The notes beneath the pieces are model-generated. The model did no database searches. It saw nothing but the letters and a program-made list of their open reading frames with translations, and had not been told where the DNA came from. A stretch of DNA of 46,925 nucleotides from a virus. Location: the IMG/VR virus record IMGVR_UViG_3300023292_000002, positions 1-46,925 of that record, one strand, 5' to 3'. The translations under genes were made by a program, and so were the position numbers. Position 1 is the first letter of the stretch, and each line of letters begins with the position of its first letter. This document shows, piece after piece, positions 22,529 through 29,167 of this stretch.

Positions 22529-22776
22529 TATTTAGTTTAGCGCATGGATATTGTATGTGTTCACCTGATTGCACAGAAAAAGCGACAGATATACACCATT
22601 TATTGCCTAATACAAAAGTAAATAAAAGATTATATCCATTCTTTATAGAAAGCATTTTTAATAAGTTACCAATTAACAACGGATGCCACTTGAATAAGCC
22701 AATACCAACAATTAAACCACATCAAGCTCAAATTTACGAGATATGGCTTAACGCTCAATGGATTAGGGAGGTTTAG
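22501..22776 (+). CDS. HNH-like zinc-binding protein of the recombination module
   Basis: 91 residues. CMCSPDC, then DIHHLLPNTKVNKRLYPFF, then NNGCHLN give the C..C/HH/N/H layout of small HNH nucleases found next to RusA genes in many phages. It may nick DNA during recombination or packaging. The start lies inside the RusA gene with no strong ribosome site, so coupling is likely. Confidence 0.7.
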   Translation: MDKDEERRLIFSLAHGYCMCSPDCTEKATDIHHLLPNTKVNKRLYPFFIESIFNKLPINNGCHLNKPIPTIKPHQAQIYEIWLNAQWIREV

Positions 22777-22935
22777 ATGAAACATACTAAAGAAATACAG
22801 GATTTAATTAACGACTACAAAGAACTCTTACAATCTTGGAATGGCGAGAGTCTCGTAACAGAAGAGAAAATACAAGATTTAGCTGGGGAATTAGAAGAAT
22901 TAGGTGTTAACCTTGATGATTTGGAGGTGGAATAA
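22777..22935 (+). CDS. Small acidic helical protein
   Basis: 52 residues, acidic, two helices (HTKEIQDLINDYKELLQSW and EEKIQDLAGELEELG). GGGAGG precedes it and its stop overlaps the next start (TAATG). Function unknown; acidic small proteins of this type can mimic DNA, but no evidence is seen here. Confidence 0.5.
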   Translation: MKHTKEIQDLINDYKELLQSWNGESLVTEEKIQDLAGELEELGVNLDDLEVE

Positions 22936-23090
22936 TGCTTAACATTGTAATTTGGTCATTAATATGTATAAATCTGTCAGGTATTATTTGTTACCACATG
23001 GGGATTGATGCGGGGAAAGTATCTGAGGCTGAAAAGTGGATGAAGAAATGTGAGAAGTGTGGGAAAGATGGAGTAAATTCTATTGATTAA
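22935..23090 (+). CDS. Small membrane-anchored zinc-knuckle protein
   Basis: 51 residues: an N-terminal hydrophobic helix (IVIWSLICINLSGIICY), then a soluble tail with one CEKCGK pair. GGAGGTGG upstream. Probably inserted in the inner membrane. Last gene before the tRNA-like cluster; function unknown. Confidence 0.5.
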   Translation: MLNIVIWSLICINLSGIICYHMGIDAGKVSEAEKWMKKCEKCGKDGVNSID

Positions 23091-23104
23091 TTGTTCTTTG
23101 AATA

Positions 23105-23177
23105 TGCGTGTGGTGGCGGAGCATGGTTTAACGCCCCCTAGCTAGGTGTTCGTAGGTTCAAATCCTGCCCACACGCA
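23105..23177 (+). tRNA. tRNA-like element 1 with collapsed anticodon arm
   Basis: A perfect nine-pair end stem (TGCGTGTGG/CCACACGCA), a normal D-arm (GCG-AGCATGGTTTAA-CGC region with GG in the loop), and a canonical T-arm (GTAGG-TTCAAAT-CCTGC). The anticodon stem is CCTAG directly followed by its complement CTAGG, so no seven-base loop and no anticodon remain. All other parts fit a tRNA. It could be a decayed tRNA gene, a tRNA-like decoy or a substrate with another purpose. Confidence 0.5.
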
Positions 23178-23184
23178 GTAGATA

Positions 23185-23262
23185 TGCCGTAGGTAGACAG
23201 TGGTTCGATTCCACAATCTCGGGAGATATTCCCCTTTTAATGGGCGTTGTTTACCTACGGCA
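23185..23262 (+). ncRNA. tRNA-like element 2 with arms in non-canonical order
   Basis: The ends form a long stem (TGCCGTAGGTAGACA with TGTTTACCTACGGCA, 15 pairs including one G-U). Just inside the 5' strand lies a textbook T-arm (GTGG-TTCGATT-CCAC), then a small hairpin (ATCT-CGGG-AGAT), then CCC-CTTTTAAT-GGG whose loop matches a lysine anticodon loop (CTTTTAA). In a normal tRNA the T-arm comes last. The order suggests a permuted or otherwise rearranged tRNA-like RNA. Confidence 0.4.
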
Positions 23263-23273
23263 GTAATATTCCT

Positions 23274-23352
23274 TGCGGTGTGGTAGTCCATCAAAGCCTC
23301 TAGTTGCTGGCGACTAAGCTCAAATCGAGCAGGTAGAAATCCTGCCACCGCA
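23274..23352 (+). tRNA. tRNA-like element 3, class II-like and degenerate
   Basis: A seven-pair acceptor-like stem (TGCGGTG/CACCGCA) and a T-stem (GCAGG/CCTGC), but the T-loop is TAGAAAT instead of TTCRANT. A possible anticodon stem TAGT/ACTA encloses an eight-base loop, followed by a hairpin GCTC-AAATC-GAGC that resembles a long variable arm. The D-arm is poor and the variable arm competes with the T-stem. Probably a decayed or repurposed class II tRNA. Confidence 0.4.
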
Positions 23353-23382
23353 GGGATTAACCGTTATACAGAGGAGGGGAAG

Positions 23383-23559
23383 ATGATTAGATTTCTTATT
23401 AAAAGAAAATGGGGAGATAATGTAGTTGGTGGAAATGGTAGTTGTTTTTATACTATTGATGGAGATATTACTGAACTTGAAGAATGTTTAAGAAAAGGCG
23501 GGACAGGCGAATATGGATATGAAATACATGAATTAATTGGGTGTGAAGTTGTTGATTAA
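23383..23559 (+). CDS. Small accessory protein, unknown
   Basis: 58 residues, GAGGAGGGG upstream. Begins MIRFLIKRKWGDN and has an alpha/beta pattern with three acidic clusters (DGDITELEECLRK). No family is recognised. First of a run of short accessory genes after the tRNA-like cluster. Confidence 0.5.
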   Translation: MIRFLIKRKWGDNVVGGNGSCFYTIDGDITELEECLRKGGTGEYGYEIHELIGCEVVD

Positions 23560-23592
23560 CCAACCAAAGGAAAGGTGTGATAAGGAGCAACC

Positions 23593-23652
23593 ATGAATAA
23601 GAAATATGTAGTTAAACTATTGGAGGTTAAGGATGGAGAACGCACTACTTGA
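23593..23652 (+). CDS. Possible 19-residue ORF
   Basis: MNKKYVVKLLEVKDGERTT, with AAGGAG upstream. An overlapping 14-residue ORF follows at 23633-23677. The start of the product resembles the first strand of small phage proteins, so this may be the remnant of a longer gene. Low certainty. Confidence 0.25.
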   Translation: MNKKYVVKLLEVKDGERTT

Positions 23653-23678
23653 ATATAAAAAACGTAAGGGAGAATAAG

Positions 23679-23726
23679 ATGGATGATAAATGGATAAGCG
23701 TTGAGCCACTAAAGGAGAGAGGATGA
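23679..23726 (+). pseudogene. Remnant of a DUF551-like small protein
   Basis: MDDKWISVEPLKERG then stop. The W-I-S-V-x-x-x-L pattern is the start of DUF551-type phage proteins, which are normally about 60-100 residues, so this is probably a truncated copy. It overlaps the next start by 4 bases. Confidence 0.35.
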
Positions 23727-23881
23727 AATTAGATGAAGCTATAGCGTGGTTAAAAGGGGAAAGAAGCTGTTTCAATTATACTGTTGGGGAAGACAAGGTA
23801 ACAGAAATAGATGCAAATTTAACGCAACAGGCATATTGGGTAGTTAAAGCTCATAAAGAAGGGTTAATTAAGGGGGAATAA
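23723..23881 (+). CDS. Small accessory protein, unknown
   Basis: 52 residues; GGAGAGAGG upstream and overlap with the preceding stop. Helix (LDEAIAWLKGERSCF), short strand, helix (QQAYWVVKAHKEGLIKG). No family is recognised. Confidence 0.5.
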   Translation: MKLDEAIAWLKGERSCFNYTVGEDKVTEIDANLTQQAYWVVKAHKEGLIKGE

Positions 23882-23882
23882 G

Positions 23883-24158
23883 ATGGATGATTTAGAGAAA
23901 GAGAAACAGAGTGAGTTGAAGGGAAAAGTTGTTAGGTGGAGATGTGGAAAGTGTAAAAAAGAAATACAAGCCAATTCTAACATTGTTTTAGGATTTGCTC
24001 AGACATGGAAAGATTCAATAGATACATATTGCGAAGAATGTTGGGAAAAACACATAAAGAAATGTTTTAACTTTGCCGTACCTTTTGATTTACACGCAAG
24101 TTTTGAAAAGGTAGAAATACACAAAAGACCATCTGAATTAGGAGGGCATAATGGATAA
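23883..24158 (+). CDS. Zinc-ribbon accessory protein
   Basis: 91 residues with CGKCKK near residue 20 and CEECWEKHIKKC near residue 50, a four-Cys zinc-binding unit. GGGGGAA upstream; overlaps the next gene by 8 bases. Function unknown; a nucleic-acid or protein-binding adaptor is plausible. Confidence 0.55.
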   Translation: MDDLEKEKQSELKGKVVRWRCGKCKKEIQANSNIVLGFAQTWKDSIDTYCEECWEKHIKKCFNFAVPFDLHASFEKVEIHKRPSELGGHNG

Positions 24159-24444
24159 AGAGTTGAGAGAGATTATAGAAGAAAGTGCATCAGGGTTTAA
24201 TGATTGTAAAGACCACAGTTTTCATAATATTGAAGTAATATGTACAATATGTTTAGCCAAAGCAATCCTCAAATGGCATAACAAGGAAGTATTGGAAGCT
24301 AGTATTGAACAGAATAATTGGATTAAGATGCACTTAACTGATTTATTAATTCAGAATAACCTATCATTAGACTGGCAGTTAAGAGGCTGTCCTATTGGTG
24401 GAATGTCAGGAGAACACGATGTTGATGAATTTTATAAAGAATAA
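24151..24444 (+). CDS. Accessory protein with ILKWHNK motif
   Basis: 97 residues, helical and Cys-rich (CTICLAKAILKWHNKEVLEA). The same AILKWHNK helix recurs in the 62-residue protein at 25880, so the two are probably paralogues or share a domain. GGAGGG precedes it. Function unknown. Confidence 0.55.
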   Translation: MDKELREIIEESASGFNDCKDHSFHNIEVICTICLAKAILKWHNKEVLEASIEQNNWIKMHLTDLLIQNNLSLDWQLRGCPIGGMSGEHDVDEFYKE

Positions 24445-24491
24445 ACTCCAACAACAACTCAAGGAGTCATAATGGAACAGAGGAAATATAA

Positions 24492-25049
24492 ATGAATATG
24501 AGCATAGAAAAGTTATTTGCTAAACATTTAATAATTAATAAAAATATGATAGCTTGTGATGAAGTTTCTCATTATGGGCATAGAGCAGATGTTCTTGCTG
24601 TGGATAGGAACAAAGAACTTATATTTGAATATGAGTTTAAGCGTTCATCAAATGACTTGAAAGTTGCTGAATATAAAAAGGAAAAATACTATGAACAGAA
24701 AAGGAGATATAAAGATAAGAGTGGGTTTTATACAGGGGATGGAAAATATCACTATGGACATTTAGTGAGAAAGATGCCCTGTATTCCCCATTACTTTTAT
24801 TTTGTTGTTCCAAAAGAATTGTATGAGAAGGAAAAGAAGTATCTTCGCGAATTGAAATGTGGAGTTATGACTTGGGAAAAAAGACAAAATTTAAAGTATG
24901 CGTGTCATATAGAGGACTTACAATTTTATATCGTGAAAAGAATAACAGCAAGAAAATCTAATTTACAGAAATATCCAATAGCGTTAAGAAATATAGCAAA
25001 AAGATTATCTAATGTATTTGCATGGGGAGGAAACAATGAGGAAATATAG
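24492..25049 (+). CDS. MmcB-like PD-(D/E)XK nuclease-fold protein
   Basis: 185 residues. HYGHRADVLAVDRNKELIFE, then YEFKRSSNDLKVAEYKKEKYY, then HYFYFVVPKEL resemble the MmcB DNA-repair family and related PD-(D/E)XK proteins, with Asp in RADV and the E-x-K pair in EFKRS. A phage homologue could process DNA ends or act as a repair or defence-related nuclease. Start 24492 or 24498 cannot be told apart. Confidence 0.6.
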   Translation: MNMSIEKLFAKHLIINKNMIACDEVSHYGHRADVLAVDRNKELIFEYEFKRSSNDLKVAEYKKEKYYEQKRRYKDKSGFYTGDGKYHYGHLVRKMPCIPHYFYFVVPKELYEKEKKYLRELKCGVMTWEKRQNLKYACHIEDLQFYIVKRITARKSNLQKYPIALRNIAKRLSNVFAWGGNNEEI

Positions 25050-25266
25050 AGGGCAGAGAGAGCCATTAGAAAAAGCCGAAGTTCAAGCAAGAAAAATAGG
25101 GAGAGAAATAAAAAAGCATATTCCAGAAGGATGGTGTTTTACATTAGTTTTAGCTTCAAAAGGGGTGGGTGGCTACTCAACATACATAAGTAATATTGAA
25201 AGAGATAGTGCAATAAGAATGTTAGGTGAAACTGTTTTATCAATGATTGACCGAAAGGAAATATAA
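25036..25266 (+). CDS. Small conserved-looking phage protein
   Basis: 76 residues from ATG 25036 (GGGAGG upstream), rather than the track-length in-frame start at 25012. Helix (EPLEKAEVQARKIGREIKKH), then a beta-alpha unit (GWCFTLVLASKGVGGYSTYI). This layout recurs in many phage accessory proteins, but I know no function. Overlaps the previous gene by 14 bases. Confidence 0.55.
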   Translation: MRKYRGQREPLEKAEVQARKIGREIKKHIPEGWCFTLVLASKGVGGYSTYISNIERDSAIRMLGETVLSMIDRKEI

Positions 25267-25403
25267 TGAATTCAGATACAGGAGAAATTTTAGGTATGGA
25301 AGAGGTTAAAAAACTTACACCAGAAGAACAGAAAAAGTTTATTCAAATACCTTTAGAAGAGGAAAAAGAAGTTTTTGCATTGGGGGTTCACAGAGGTTTA
25401 TGA
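25266..25403 (+). CDS. 45-residue acidic protein
   Basis: Begins MNSDTGEILGMEEVKKLTP. The opening N-x-D-T-G-E-I is common in small phage proteins with a conserved start and variable tail. Glu/Lys-rich helix after that. Stop-start overlaps on both sides (TAATG and ATGA). Function unknown. Confidence 0.5.
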   Translation: MNSDTGEILGMEEVKKLTPEEQKKFIQIPLEEEKEVFALGVHRGL

Positions 25404-25519
25404 AGTGGTTAATAGATAATAACTTTCCTGATGGGTTCAGGATTCTTTGTCATAATTGCAACATGGCAATAGGAATATACGGGAGGTGTCCGCATGAAAT
25501 TGGAACAGCAAGTAACTAG
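25400..25519 (+). CDS. 39-residue zinc-ribbon protein
   Basis: The core FRILCHNCNMAIGIYGRCPH matches a widely seen short phage zinc ribbon (L-C-x-N-C-N, then C-P-H). It overlaps the next gene by 26 bases. Probably structural zinc binding, with possible nucleic-acid contact. Confidence 0.55.
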   Translation: MKWLIDNNFPDGFRILCHNCNMAIGIYGRCPHEIGTASN

Positions 25520-25889
25520 CTTGGAGTTGAGTAAGCAGCTTAAAAAGTTGGGGTTTGAGCAAGATAGTTTGTTTTATTGGAATAAAATAAAAGAAGTTAT
25601 TAGAATTGAAACATTCATGGCATATGAAATGAATGGAAATACGTCTTGCTCAGCTTTCACAAGTAGTGAGTTAGGGGAGATGTTGCCAGAGGGTTATTTT
25701 ACTTATGCAATACAGAAAATACCTAAGACATGGCAAGTTGGAGATTATAGGTATGAGAATCACAAGCCAGTTGATAATATTTATAAAGAATTGAATATAT
25801 GGACATTTGGTTCAAACACAGAAGCCAACGCAAGAGCCAAAATGCTTATTTATTTGAAAGAGAATGAATTACTAAAGGAATGGAAATGA
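25494..25889 (+). CDS. Common phage accessory protein, unknown
   Basis: 131 residues. The opening QVTSLELSKQLKKLGFEQDS and the later SAFTSSELGEMLPEGYF form a pattern I have seen in hypothetical proteins of many phages. Alpha/beta, no catalytic motif visible. AGGTG upstream. Start lies within the zinc-ribbon gene. Confidence 0.55.
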   Translation: MKLEQQVTSLELSKQLKKLGFEQDSLFYWNKIKEVIRIETFMAYEMNGNTSCSAFTSSELGEMLPEGYFTYAIQKIPKTWQVGDYRYENHKPVDNIYKELNIWTFGSNTEANARAKMLIYLKENELLKEWK

Positions 25890-26068
25890 CAGATTTAAAG
25901 AAAGAAATACTAGATGTCGTAGAACGCAATAGGCTTGAAGTAATAGCTTGGGTTAATAATGGAACGCCATCTAGATGCCCTTCATTGTCAGAAGCAATAC
26001 TCAAATGGCATAACAAACGATTAGCAGATGCAGTTGCAGAAGCATTTGAGAAAGGATTGATGAGTTAA
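25880..26068 (+). CDS. Small protein with ILKWHNK motif (paralogue of the 24151 product)
   Basis: 62 residues, helical. SLSEAILKWHNKRLADAVAE matches the helix in the product of the gene at 24151. AAAGGAATGG upstream and a 10-base overlap with the previous gene. Function unknown. Confidence 0.55.
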   Translation: MEMTDLKKEILDVVERNRLEVIAWVNNGTPSRCPSLSEAILKWHNKRLADAVAEAFEKGLMS

Positions 26069-26118
26069 AAACGTTGGAGAAGATATACGCAAAGCACTAG
26101 AACAACTAAAGGATAAAT

Positions 26119-26175
26119 AATGTGGTTAAACCTTAAACTATTATACTGGGGATGGGTTATATCAAAGGAGGAATA
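26119..26175 (+). CDS. Possible 18-residue hydrophobic leader ORF
   Basis: MWLNLKLLYWGWVISKEE ends exactly at the base before the ATG of the glycosyltransferase gene, and its last codons contain that gene's AGGAGG ribosome site. It may be a leader peptide for translational coupling. Confidence 0.3.
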
Positions 26176-27561
26176 ATGGAATACATTTGCATAATATTAT
26201 TTACACTTATTGCGTGGTGGCGCGTTATTTATGCTGGATACGTTGTTGACGATGCTATGCCTGAAAAACGAGGAGGAAAAGTTTATACGTTAATACAGCA
26301 GTTTAAGAAGAACCATGATTGGAAAGAGGTGGTTACAAGGGTAAGAGGTGTATTTTACGGAACAAGTATGTTTAAGAATATATGCGGAGATCACATTGCG
26401 TCTTTATGTATTCATATAATTGTGTCATGTTTGATTTATCGGTGTTTGGGGAATAACAGAGTAGCTTTCATATCCGCGCTCCTATTTTGTGTAAATCCCA
26501 TCACTAATCAGGTGTCTTGTTGGTGTAATGGTAAAAGATACGGCATCGCAGCGTGTTTATCTTTACTTCTCTATGCCATTGCTCCAGCAGGCATCTTGAT
26601 TTATTTATTAATACCTTTCTCTCATGCAAGCGCCATATTAGCGCCTCTTTTGCTTTTGTATAAAGGGTATTGGTGGATTCTATTTGTTGCTCCTATTCTT
26701 GGGGTATTCGGGTATCCGTTTATGTATAAATGGTATCTTGCACGTAAGAAGATGATAGGATATTCTTATTTCTTTGAATTTGATATGCGCAAGGTTGTCA
26801 TGTGTGTTAAACGCTTCAATTTCTTCTTGTGGCACATCATTATGCCTAAATCATGCGGTATGTATCTTGGGTATCAGCATTATTTTGGAACGCGGAAAGA
26901 TGAAACAGACAAGGCTTTATCAGTAAATAGTGAGTTTTTGCTATCACTATGTACGCTGTTAGTAGTTTTAATAACAATGATTTATATGTGGAATACGCCT
27001 GTAGGCTTTGGTTTGTTCTGGTATTGCCTATTCATAGCGCAATGGTGCGGAATGATAACTGTCACACAAACGATCGTAGAGCGAGTTATGTACCTTCCGG
27101 CTATTGGTTTATGTTTAGTCATGGGCTATTTTATATCAATATTCCCTATTCTGTTTATTCCAATGGCAACAATATATGTAATGAAATCATGGGATGTGTT
27201 AAAGCAGTATGGATCCGTTCAGGATATGCTCGATTATAATATATTTAATAATCCCGATTCTCCGCATTGTTTTATCAGCAATATTACAAACGCTTATGAT
27301 GCAGGGATGCTTGAAGAGGGGTTTACTTGGGCTAAGAAAGCTGTTATTGCCTTTCCTGAAGATGCTTACATCAATCTCTTATACACAGCAGGGCTTGTTG
27401 GCATAAAAGACTTTACTGAAGCAAAGAAATGGATATTAAGATCACAAATCAAGATGAGACAGACAGGTATTAAGCCGGATATTAGTGAGAAACTTTCAAG
27501 AGAACAATATTTATTTGGCGTGTTATCATTGGCAATCAAAAAGGATAGAAATGGAAAATAA
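26176..27561 (+). CDS. GT-C membrane glycosyltransferase with C-terminal TPR (TMTC-like)
   Basis: 461 residues from ATG 26176 (AAAGGAGG upstream). About 9-10 membrane segments. The first periplasmic loop has VVDDAM, the acidic pair used by GT-C enzymes. ALLFCVNPITNQVSCWCNGK and VERVMYLPAIGLCLVMGY match signature stretches of TMTC/O-mannosyltransferase-like proteins (hPxxxxxVxWxxGR and ERxxYLPxxGxxL). The last 120 residues form two to three TPR-like helical repeats (DAGMLEEGFTWAKKAV, DFTEAKKWILR). Such enzymes transfer lipid-linked sugars to protein or glycan on the outer face of the inner membrane. In a phage it may modify the host surface or the exported phage proteins. Confidence 0.75.
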   Translation: MEYICIILFTLIAWWRVIYAGYVVDDAMPEKRGGKVYTLIQQFKKNHDWKEVVTRVRGVFYGTSMFKNICGDHIASLCIHIIVSCLIYRCLGNNRVAFISALLFCVNPITNQVSCWCNGKRYGIAACLSLLLYAIAPAGILIYLLIPFSHASAILAPLLLLYKGYWWILFVAPILGVFGYPFMYKWYLARKKMIGYSYFFEFDMRKVVMCVKRFNFFLWHIIMPKSCGMYLGYQHYFGTRKDETDKALSVNSEFLLSLCTLLVVLITMIYMWNTPVGFGLFWYCLFIAQWCGMITVTQTIVERVMYLPAIGLCLVMGYFISIFPILFIPMATIYVMKSWDVLKQYGSVQDMLDYNIFNNPDSPHCFISNITNAYDAGMLEEGFTWAKKAVIAFPEDAYINLLYTAGLVGIKDFTEAKKWILRSQIKMRQTGIKPDISEKLSREQYLFGVLSLAIKKDRNGK

Positions 27562-27730
27562 AGATATTGTTGGTCAAAGCGGGATTTGCCAAAAAGGTCA
27601 TAATTGGGAAGCCGGAAAGTTTGAAGTAATGGGAGAGCGACAATTCAGTTATTATTTAAAGCATGAGAAGGAAGAGTTTTCAGGGTGGTACGCTAAATCA
27701 ACGGTAAAATTTTGGCTACAGAGGAGCTAA
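27551..27730 (+). CDS. Small accessory protein, unknown
   Basis: 59 residues from ATG 27551, inside the end of the glycosyltransferase gene; a longer in-frame start at 27485 is unlikely. ICQKGHNWEAGKFEVMG suggests a lone Cys/His zinc contact or simple beta fold. The last 40 residues are aromatic-rich (QFSYYLKHEKEEFSGWY). Function unknown. Confidence 0.5.
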   Translation: MENKDIVGQSGICQKGHNWEAGKFEVMGERQFSYYLKHEKEEFSGWYAKSTVKFWLQRS

Positions 27731-27731
27731 T

Positions 27732-28526
27732 ATGAAAAAGAAATTTATATGTAAAATAGAATCTGATGGGAAAGAATGTGATGGAAAAATTATTGTTACG
27801 GAAGGAAAGTTAGAATTAAAACTAGAACTTATAGATGAGCCAAAAGGCATAGACACAATAGGTACTGAGTTGGTTGAGCCAAAAGAGGAAACATTAAAAG
27901 ATGCAGTTACTTATGGGATAGGCATAGAACAAGACGGAAAGACAATCCCGCCAAAAGAGTTTTATCGTGAGGAAACCTGTGAGCATGAAGTTAAGAATAC
28001 TGATTGTATCTGTAAGCATTGTGGTGCTTGTATGATTAAAGATTGTGATGAAAATGAAACAACCTGCAGTTATATTGCAGACAAAAAAGAGGAAACACTT
28101 GAGGAGAAGCTAGATGCTTATTTTGTTGTTACTAAGACCAGAGATTCAGTAATAAAAATTACCAAAAAACATTATCAAGATCATCCAGAGGAACTTAAAA
28201 AGGATATAGACTATTCATGTAGAGTGGACTCTGGATATTGGTCTGTGTTCAAAACAGGGATTCCTTTCGCAGCAGAAGAAATGTTAAATGAGTTTAATCT
28301 AATGAAAGAAGAAAGAAAAGGTTTAGTATCAATAGACAAGGTGCTTGAGGTATTTGATGAAGCAAAAGTAATTTGTGCAAGCTCTACTGGCAGCAATAGT
28401 GTTTGGACAAATCCAGATATGTTGTGGATACGAAGAGCAATCGAAGGAATGAAGAACGGTGATTATTTAAAATCAGATACTAAATGGTATATTAAGGATA
28501 AAATTCCATACAGTGAGGATGTTTAA
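27732..28526 (+). CDS. Multi-zinc-motif accessory protein
   Basis: 264 residues. Cys-containing start (FICKIESDGKECDGK), a linker, then a Cys/His cluster CEHEVKNTDCICKHCGACMI around residues 88-108 that fits a treble clef or zinc ribbon. The C-terminal half is alpha/beta (IDKVLEVFDEAKVICASSTG). Last early gene before the third promoter. No family is recognised. Confidence 0.55.
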   Translation: MKKKFICKIESDGKECDGKIIVTEGKLELKLELIDEPKGIDTIGTELVEPKEETLKDAVTYGIGIEQDGKTIPPKEFYREETCEHEVKNTDCICKHCGACMIKDCDENETTCSYIADKKEETLEEKLDAYFVVTKTRDSVIKITKKHYQDHPEELKKDIDYSCRVDSGYWSVFKTGIPFAAEEMLNEFNLMKEERKGLVSIDKVLEVFDEAKVICASSTGSNSVWTNPDMLWIRRAIEGMKNGDYLKSDTKWYIKDKIPYSEDV

Positions 28527-28580
28527 ATGACTAAATAGAAAGCAAGTAAGAATCTAATTAAATAATAATAATAAAATCAT

Positions 28581-28609
28581 TTGACATTTAATAAAAATCA
28601 CTTCATTAT
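28581..28609 (+). promoter_or_regulatory. Promoter P3 (sigma70 type) for packaging and late genes
   Basis: TTGACA, 17 bases, CATTAT; an overlapping better -10 (TATAAT at 28607) would need a 20-base spacer. The TAAGTAACA that follows is identical to the initial transcribed stretch of P1, and its placement fits the 17-base reading. It lies in the 152-base gap before the terminase genes. Confidence 0.75.
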
Positions 28610-28620
28610 AATAAGTAACA

Positions 28621-28665
28621 GGGGATCGTTTTACTAAAACAGTAATTCGGTCCCTTTCTTTTTTT
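28621..28665 (+). terminator. Leader hairpin with T run (attenuator-like) before terS
   Basis: GGGATCG (28622) pairs with CGGTCCC (28648), with an inner TTTTACTAAAA hairpin, followed by a long T-rich tract (CTTTCTTTTTTT). It lies between P3 and the TerS ribosome site, so it would stop or slow most transcripts unless bypassed. Confidence 0.65.
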
Positions 28666-28678
28666 ATAAAGGAGATTC

Positions 28679-29167
28679 ATGCCAAAGCGGGAATTAACAA
28701 ATAAACAAAAGATGTTTTGTAAGGAATACCTCGTCGACCTCAATGCGACGCAGGCATATATTCGTGCAGGTTATTCTAAAAAGACAGCAAATCAATGTGG
28801 TTATTTACTCCTTGTAAATCCTTGTATTCAAGAATATATACAAAAGAATATGGATAAACGTGCTGAAAAGATTGAGCTTACATCAGAATATGTTTTAAAT
28901 AATATTATTGAAATTGGTGAGCGTTGTATGCAGAAGGAACAAGTAAAAGATAAAGATGGTTTTCCTACTGGTGAGTGGGAGTTTAAAGAAGGTGGCGCAT
29001 TAAAAGCGCAAGAGTTATTAGGACGTAATTTACAAATGTTTACAGATAAAGTTTTACATACTGGGGACAAAGATAATCCAGTGGTTATTCAAGACTACGA
29101 TAATTTAAGTACAAAAGAAAAGTTAAGAATATTGAATGAACGAATCAGCAGGGGCAAGACGAAATGA
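28679..29167 (+). CDS. terS: Terminase small subunit (TerS)
   Basis: 162 residues. The N-terminal helix-turn-helix (LNATQAYIRAGYSKKTANQC) is characteristic of terminase_2-type small subunits. The central part forms oligomerisation helices, and the C-terminus (YDNLSTKEKLRILNERISRG) probably contacts TerL. It recognises phage DNA for packaging. AAAGGAG upstream; overlaps TerL by 4 bases. Confidence 0.88.
   Translation: MPKRELTNKQKMFCKEYLVDLNATQAYIRAGYSKKTANQCGYLLLVNPCIQEYIQKNMDKRAEKIELTSEYVLNNIIEIGERCMQKEQVKDKDGFPTGEWEFKEGGALKAQELLGRNLQMFTDKVLHTGDKDNPVVIQDYDNLSTKEKLRILNERISRGKTK

Noticed and set aside
23142-23348. A 68-residue minus-strand ORF ending GFEPTNT
   Set aside because: It runs antisense through the tRNA-like cluster; GFEPTNT-like ends are a common artefact of the T-arm sequence.
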